NCBI GenBank assembly: GCA_905250125.1
Contig: CAJNOL010001401.1
Location: 1-64,000, forward strand
DNA length: 64,000 nt
Origin: Rotaria sordida
Lineage: Eukaryota; Rotifera; Eurotatoria; Philodinida; Philodinidae
Direction of reading: 5' to 3'
Below the pieces are notes generated by a model, which worked only from the letters and a program-made list of their open reading frames with translations, made no database searches and had not been told where the DNA came from. The translations under genes were made by a program, and so were the position numbers. This document shows, in pieces, positions 59,217 to 64,000 of the stretch (positions are counted from its first letter, which is position 1; every line of letters starts with the position of its first letter).

Positions 59217-60185
59217 TTGATGACTATACTACGTTCTATTACTAGAAGGAGGACGATTTTAATATCGGCATCGCCTTCTACTACAACTGCAACATCGTTC
59301 GAAACACTCTTGGAAAATTTACAAGAAAAGATCTATTGCGCTGGCGACTGCGATCTACACGATATTTTACGTCAACGAAACAAGTTAGAGTGGCCAGAAT
59401 GGCATTGGAATATTGATCAAAATGATAAAGATATAGAAATAGCTGAAGGTTTTCACAAGGATTTTCAAAAACTAAAATTATCCTCCAGTATAGTTGACTA
59501 AGTGCGGACAATAGAAGAAACATTTTTAAAATTCTTACCTACTGGCACCAGTTGGAATCAGATTAGAGAATATTTTCAACAAGCCCGTCAACAGAATAAT
59601 CCATTATCGATTATTAGAGCCTACACTCGAAGTAGCGAGTTTACTGAGCGTCTGAATAAGCATTCAGCTGCAAATACATATCATTTACTAAAACTTTATT
59701 GTACGCTTCTGAACCGTCCGATTCTGGCTTCTACTCAAGAGTACACAGAAGCATTCACTACCATTCTGTTTCATCCAGAGTTAAATCAACACCTTGTTCG
59801 AAATGAAACAGTTTATCGTGGCATACTTCTTAAGGATGAGAAAGCTGTAGCCAATTACAGGGAAGGTGCTACAATATTAACAACAACATTTCTATCAACA
59901 TCAAGGGATCCAGATGTAGCTTATTCTTTTGCTGCTGCTTCTCCTGGAGGAATATCAATATATTGCACATATAATATCAGTAATATTCGGCGCCACACAG
60001 CGCTTTATATTGGACGAATATCCTGTTTTTCTCATGAAGAGGAAGTGCTGCTTTTACGTTATGCACCATTTAAGATAACATCACTTGTACGAACGGAAGA
60101 TGGTCGACGAATCGAAATACGTTTGAATGAATGTGCAGAACAGCAAATTGTACAGGAAGAAACTGTTTTTTCCACCCATGTATGA
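59217..60185 (+). CDS. NAD:arginine ADP-ribosyltransferase (ART family)
   Basis: The C-terminal 227 codons form an R-S-E class ART domain. VYRG gives the NAD-binding Arg (59,817-59,819). FLSTS is the Ser-Thr-Ser motif (59,895-59,903). HEEEVLL gives the E-x-E catalytic glutamates (60,036-60,044). These enzymes move ADP-ribose from NAD+ to arginine; bdelloids carry many. An N-terminal part (from 59,217 or 59,220) contains LEWPEWHWNI. A TAA at 59,499-59,501 separates the two parts in the same frame. Either it is a true nonsense mutation, or it lies in a 54-nt intron (59,449-59,502, GTTTTC...ACTAAG) whose removal keeps the frame; the donor is weak. No signal peptide is evident. The stop codon is TGA after STHV. 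Confidence 0.75.
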
Positions 60186-60660
60186 GTTTGAGGGTTCAAC
60201 TGAATAAATAAATGGCATCGACGGTAAAAATAGAACACGAATGTGGTTGTCAGTCGAGGTGAGGGTGTGTCAATCGATTGAAAACGGATCAATCTATATT
60301 TTGAAGAAGAGACGAATTCAATCTACTAATTTCAACTCTTGCTTCTCAACAATCGACTAAGTCGAAGGTTAAAACGCAGTACAACGATCAATTAAATCTC
60401 GTCGATTAGAAAGCTTAGAGGAAATTGCAATCAATTTCAACACCAGTTTTTTATGCTATTTATTGAAAAATTAATAATTATCAGGACTGCATGATATTCG
60501 TTAAACATAAACAGAAATAAAACGAAACTTAAAAAATAGAAGCGAGAAACTAAAAGCATAAATGAGATATGGAGGATGAATCTTTGAATAGAAAGAAAAG
60601 GTTTTATTTCTAATAAAAAAAAGATAAACTATTGATAGTCCGACTGTGGGTGTGACAAGG
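60186..60660. other. Intergenic region
   Basis: No gene. A single GTGGGTGTGA tract at 60,645-60,654 is an unpaired telomere-like remnant next to the minisatellite. Confidence 0.45.
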
Positions 60661-60895
60661 GGGAAAAAACGGAATCCTGGAATCCTGAATTCCTCTGGAT
60701 TCCAAAGATTCCCTCTGATTCTTTCGGATTCCAAGGATTCCGTAGGATTCCATTGGATTCCATTGGATTCCATTGGCTTCCATTGGCTTCCATTGGATTC
60801 CATTGGCTTCCATTGGATTCCATTGGCTTCCATTGGATTCCATTGGCTTCCATTGGATTCTTTAGGATTCTATGACATTCTTTTGGATTCCTTAA
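60661..60895. repeat. GATTCCATTG minisatellite, left array
   Basis: About 20 units of a 10-bp repeat (GGATTCCATT, with GGCTTCCATT variants), most regular at 60,740-60,860 and decayed on both sides. Frames encoding MESNGIQW-type repeats on the minus strand are products of the array. Confidence 0.92.
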
Positions 60896-61497
60896 AACTT
60901 CTCTAGATTTTTAATTAGCTTCTAAACCTGTCAAAGAACTGCACCTGTATCACCCTTAGGTTTCCATGCTGATTTTTGTTTCATTTTTCTTTATTGTATT
61001 CGTTTGTGGTTATTGATATATGTGTATATCAATGACTTGATATTTGTTTGCTGAGTCGTAGTTCATAGGGTTGCATTACCTCCACTAGAAGCGTTGTGAC
61101 CGAGTCAATCTCCTCATTTATCTATCAATAGATTTAGATCGATTTATCTCATCAGATGCCTAAGTATGTAGCTGCATCAGTGAAATTCTTTATTAATAAA
61201 AACTTTTGATATTTTTGATGTTAATAATCATATAACTGATGTTTCAATATACAGAAATATTCGAATCGTTTTTTATTTAATTTTACTTGCTTCCTTCCAT
61301 AACTCGTGATAACCTATCGATTGACAGACGATCATTTTTGTCAGTCAATAGCCATACTGTTGACTGTTCATGTATTTGAATAGCCCCCTAGGCAAAATTA
61401 GAATTCCAATTTTGCCTAGGCAAAACTGGAATTTGCCTGAATCTCAATTTTGCCTACAACATATATATTCAGTGTGTATTGTCGTATTATTTATATA
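60896..61497. other. Intergenic region with 34-bp palindrome
   Basis: No gene. It contains the TTTTGCCTAGG palindrome at 61,387-61,420 and a further TTTGCCTAC copy. Confidence 0.5.
61387..61420. repeat. 34-bp palindrome CCTAGGCAAAATT...AATTTTGCCTAGG
   Basis: Nearly perfect inverted repeat centred on AGAATTCC. TTTTGCCTA recurs twice more within 40 nt. It may be the tip of a small element or a cruciform-prone site. Confidence 0.75.
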
Positions 61498-62259
61498 CAA
61501 GTAACGCTCGCCCGAGTGACTCGCTTGACCCTCGACTGTATATTCAGTCCTTTGATATTTTATAGTGCTTTACAGTCTTCAACACAGCTAGTAGCCAATA
61601 CTTCGAAAGAGTGAGTAGGTGTTTGTACGTTGGTATTAGCATCAATCGCGTTGTGCACAATGGTATGTGGGTCCGGATGATCATTTTTGTCACGAATACA
61701 TCTAATCAATTTGATACCCTCACACTGATACTCAATAAAAATCTAACGAACTAAACTATGACATGGATACCCACATGTAACCGAACAAAAAGAGCTTTTA
61801 TTCAGTTTGCTGAGAGGCAAAAAAACAAAAAACATTTGTGACAATTTTGCGAAAACGTGCCATGCTCTTTAAAACTTCTGCTAAAAATCCACTCACTTAC
61901 TAACGCATGAACTAACGATAATGTTTACTAGACAGGTAATTTGAATATATCAACATACATGCAGATACTTGAATTAATACAATCAAAGGCATATACCAGG
62001 AGAAACTCTAGTTTTTTTCATTCATGTCCACTGCTGATAGAACAAATATAAATTTTTCGAATGATGTTTTTTTGTCCGATGAATTATTTAGCTATTGTGT
62101 CTAAAGACAAAAGTCGTTTCTCATCCTTGACTGGAAATAGTTTTTTTAGCTTTTTGCTTCTGATATTGCTTAATCAGACGCATTTAACCTCGACTATTGA
62201 TGATTATTCAATGAATTCCAATACTTCGAATCGGCACTTCTGCAGACGACCTAATACAG

Positions 62260-62310
62260 TAGCTAGACGCTCCTCGGCGCCCCTTTGGGGCGCCATTCGC
62301 AACTAGCTGC
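62260..62310. repeat. GC-rich CTAG hairpin, copy 5
   Basis: TAGCTAGACGC...CAACTAGCTGC around TCGGCGCCCCTTTGGGGCGCC, a core that is itself a strong stem. Confidence 0.65.
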
Positions 62311-62984
62311 TGCCACCTTTGATCTTACTGTACCCTGACATAAATCTTTTCACTTAAACCCTATCAGATCCCAGATTGGTCTTACCTCGGAAACTGCTAG
62401 ACTTGCAAGCTTTTCCAAAACAGCTATGAGCATATTTATCACGATTCTAACAAAAATATAAAATAAAAAAGTTGAATATCCCACCATCATGTGCTTCTTT
62501 CCCCACTATTAGACGAAAATTTCGATCAGGATATATCTTAAAGCCTGACAGTATTCTCAAGAAAACTACAACTCTTTAACTACTAACAACGAACTCATAT
62601 TGTCTCCAATTCAAGACCCAGAATGTCTGACTAACTAGAGTAGTCTTACACAAGGCATCACCAGTTAGAGACTCAGCTAAAAACAAGTTTCATTCATGGA
62701 AACACAGTTATGAAACAGCTGGTTAAGGGAAAACGTATCACACACGTCGGATTGACTGAATTTTCAGTCTGAAAAACCGAATTGGTTGAAAGTCATATCA
62801 AAAGCAGGAGCAAGAAACACTTCGCCAACATTTTTATGACGTTTCACCTTTCACTCTGACAAAAACAGTCAAAAATTTACTTTATTTCATATAACCTTGC
62901 TATACTCGAGGAAATTTTATTTTCTCAAAAAAATTTTCCCGACAGCGCAAAAGAACTCAATTAAAAATTTCCAAAACTGCCTCC

Positions 62985-63372
62985 AGATTTGGATTCCCCG
63001 ACCTCGATTACCTTTTGTTAAAGTTTTATGTAAAACACCAATAATTAACGATTAGTTAATAAATAATAAATAATAAATTAAAATTAACCACGGATTTGAA
63101 ATCCCTGCCCTCGATTACCCTTTGCTCAAGTTTTATGTAAAATACTAATAATTAATGACCAATTAACAATTAATTAATAATTATCTAAAACTAACCTCGG
63201 ATTCGAACTCCTCACCGTCGATTGCCCCTTGGTCAAGTTTTATGTAAAATACCATGAGTTTATGATTAATTAATAATTAATAAATTAATTAGTTAGTTAA
63301 TAATTAGTTAAAACTAACCTCGGGTTCGAATTCCCCACTCTCAATTACCCTTTGGTCAAGTTTTATGCACAA
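62985..63372. repeat. Tandem array of about 101-123-bp units
   Basis: Four units start near 62,991, 63,092, 63,199 and 63,322. Each has CGG(A/G)TT(C/T)GAA, a CCTCGATTACCCTTTGGTC segment and AAGTTTTATGTAAAATAC, then an AATTAATTAATAATTA linker of varying length. Units diverge by point changes and linker length. Confidence 0.85.
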
Positions 63373-63452
63373 GCTGATGTTTTTTTGACCCCGATGCAGA
63401 CACACATACACACAACCGTTTTTTTCCATATTACCCTCCCTACAGTCGAGGA

Positions 63453-63845
63453 AACAAATGATAAACGTTTTATTTAAGTATTTATATTCAATATTTTTTT
63501 ACTGATTTTGAACACGTGACATTATGTCTAAGTATGAGTAACCTTACCATCAATCTTCCTTCCGCTACTGAATTTTTTTAAAATGTTTATATTTAAACCT
63601 TCTTCATTTTCGTTTTGACATCTATGGATTATATTCTATTTTCTGGTATGTTTACTGATCTCAATCTAAAATATATATCGAAAGAGATAAATTTGTAACA
63701 TCAAGATTTGAAATGAAGAGGTTCTCAGTAAGAAAATTTCGATAAATGTTCTTGGACTGTTCTATTAATTCTTGATGTATCTGAACAGATTTTCCTGCAA
63801 TAGTAGTATTTCTATGGGCTTTTGAACTGAAGGTTCAAAGGTTCT
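63453..63845. other. Non-coding stretch
   Basis: AT-rich sequence between the mosaic end and the terminal minisatellite. Nothing recognised. Confidence 0.5.
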
Positions 63846-64000
63846 ATAGGATTCCACTGGATTCCATTGCATTCCATCAGATTCCATTGGATCCCATTGG
63901 ATTCCATTCGATTCCAATGGATTCCATTCGATTCCAATGGATTCCAATGGATTCCATCGGATTCCATTCGATTCCAACGGATTCCATTGGATTCCATTGG
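63846..64000. repeat. GATTCCATTG minisatellite, right array (runs off window)
   Basis: About 15 units of the same 10-bp repeat and in the same orientation as 60,661-60,895, with GGATTCCATTCGATTCCAAT variants. It continues beyond the window. Confidence 0.92.

Larger units (their letters stand above)
61498..63452. mobile_element. Repeat mosaic, candidate element (right, shorter copy)
   Basis: The left end CAAGTAACGCTCG...TGACCCTCGACTG matches 35,461 onward. Inside are unit R2 (62,035-62,115), a CTAG hairpin (62,260-62,310), a degenerate ATTGG unit (62,745-62,800), a diverged end motif (62,887), a tandem array (62,985-63,372) and the end motif CCCTCCCTACAGTCGAGG (63,433-63,450). No coding content. 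It has the same component order as the 35.5-kb mosaic. Confidence 0.6.

Noticed and set aside
60501-60906. Several frames on both strands encoding MESNGIQW-type repeats
   Set aside because: Translations of the 10-bp GATTCCATTG array, open in several frames at once.

Overview
This AT-rich window with very short spliceosomal introns (about 50-140 nt) most likely comes from a bdelloid rotifer. Three things point that way. First, there are repeated interstitial tracts of TGTGGG/CCCACA-type sequence, which resembles the telomeric repeat reported for bdelloids. Second, gene families typical of bdelloids are present: an NAD:arginine ADP-ribosyltransferase, an ADP-ribosyltransferase/TPR-type N-terminal domain, NHL-repeat fragments, single-exon orphan GPCRs and an arrestin-domain protein. 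Third, several families occur as decaying copies. The species cannot be named from the sequence.

Layout. 0-6.6 kb is mostly non-coding, with one possible decayed gene (0.85-2.5 kb) and a large telomere-like repeat (2.64-2.84 kb). A five-exon Regnase/ZC3H12-like gene lies on the minus strand at 6.67-10.0 kb; its NYN domain lacks part of the usual acidic set. Ribosomal protein L3 (four exons, plus strand) is at 14.6-16.1 kb. A bdelloid-type protein (minus) is at 17.9-18.6 kb, an E2 ubiquitin-conjugating-like gene (three exons, plus) at 20.2-20.9 kb, a broken TPR-family gene at 23.5-25.0 kb, an arrestin-like gene at 26.4-27.4 kb, and a G-protein gamma subunit at 30.7 kb. An NHL fragment is at 32.6-33.0 kb and a small secreted cysteine-rich peptide at 34.7-34.9 kb.

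From 35.46 kb to an assembly gap (41,897-41,996) the sequence is a mosaic of dispersed repeats, GC-rich hairpins, a TIR element with C/G homopolymer tips and an ATTGG-bearing minisatellite of about 63 bp. The 428 bp just left of this mosaic recur immediately right of the gap. A related, shorter mosaic lies at 61.5-63.45 kb. Between them are an EGF/transmembrane pseudogene (42.5-43.1 kb), a 338-bp foldback (44.9 kb), a GPCR pseudogene (47.3-48.3 kb), an intact GPCR (51.7-52.6 kb), a 1.09-kb TIR element (53.1-54.2 kb), a Ty3/gypsy-type pol relic (55.0-57.1 kb) and an ADP-ribosyltransferase (59.2-60.2 kb). A 10-bp GATTCCATTG minisatellite brackets the 61.5-kb mosaic and runs off the window end.

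The genes are not an operon or visible pathway. The most unusual features are: (i) at least 14 telomere-like tracts, all with the G-rich arm 5' of the C-rich arm, so each can fold back and each has the polarity of a telomere-telomere junction; and (ii) the two related mosaics with matching left ends and recurring CAGTCGAG right-end motifs, which look like an undescribed class of large non-coding elements. All calls come from reading by eye; no database or folding program was run.
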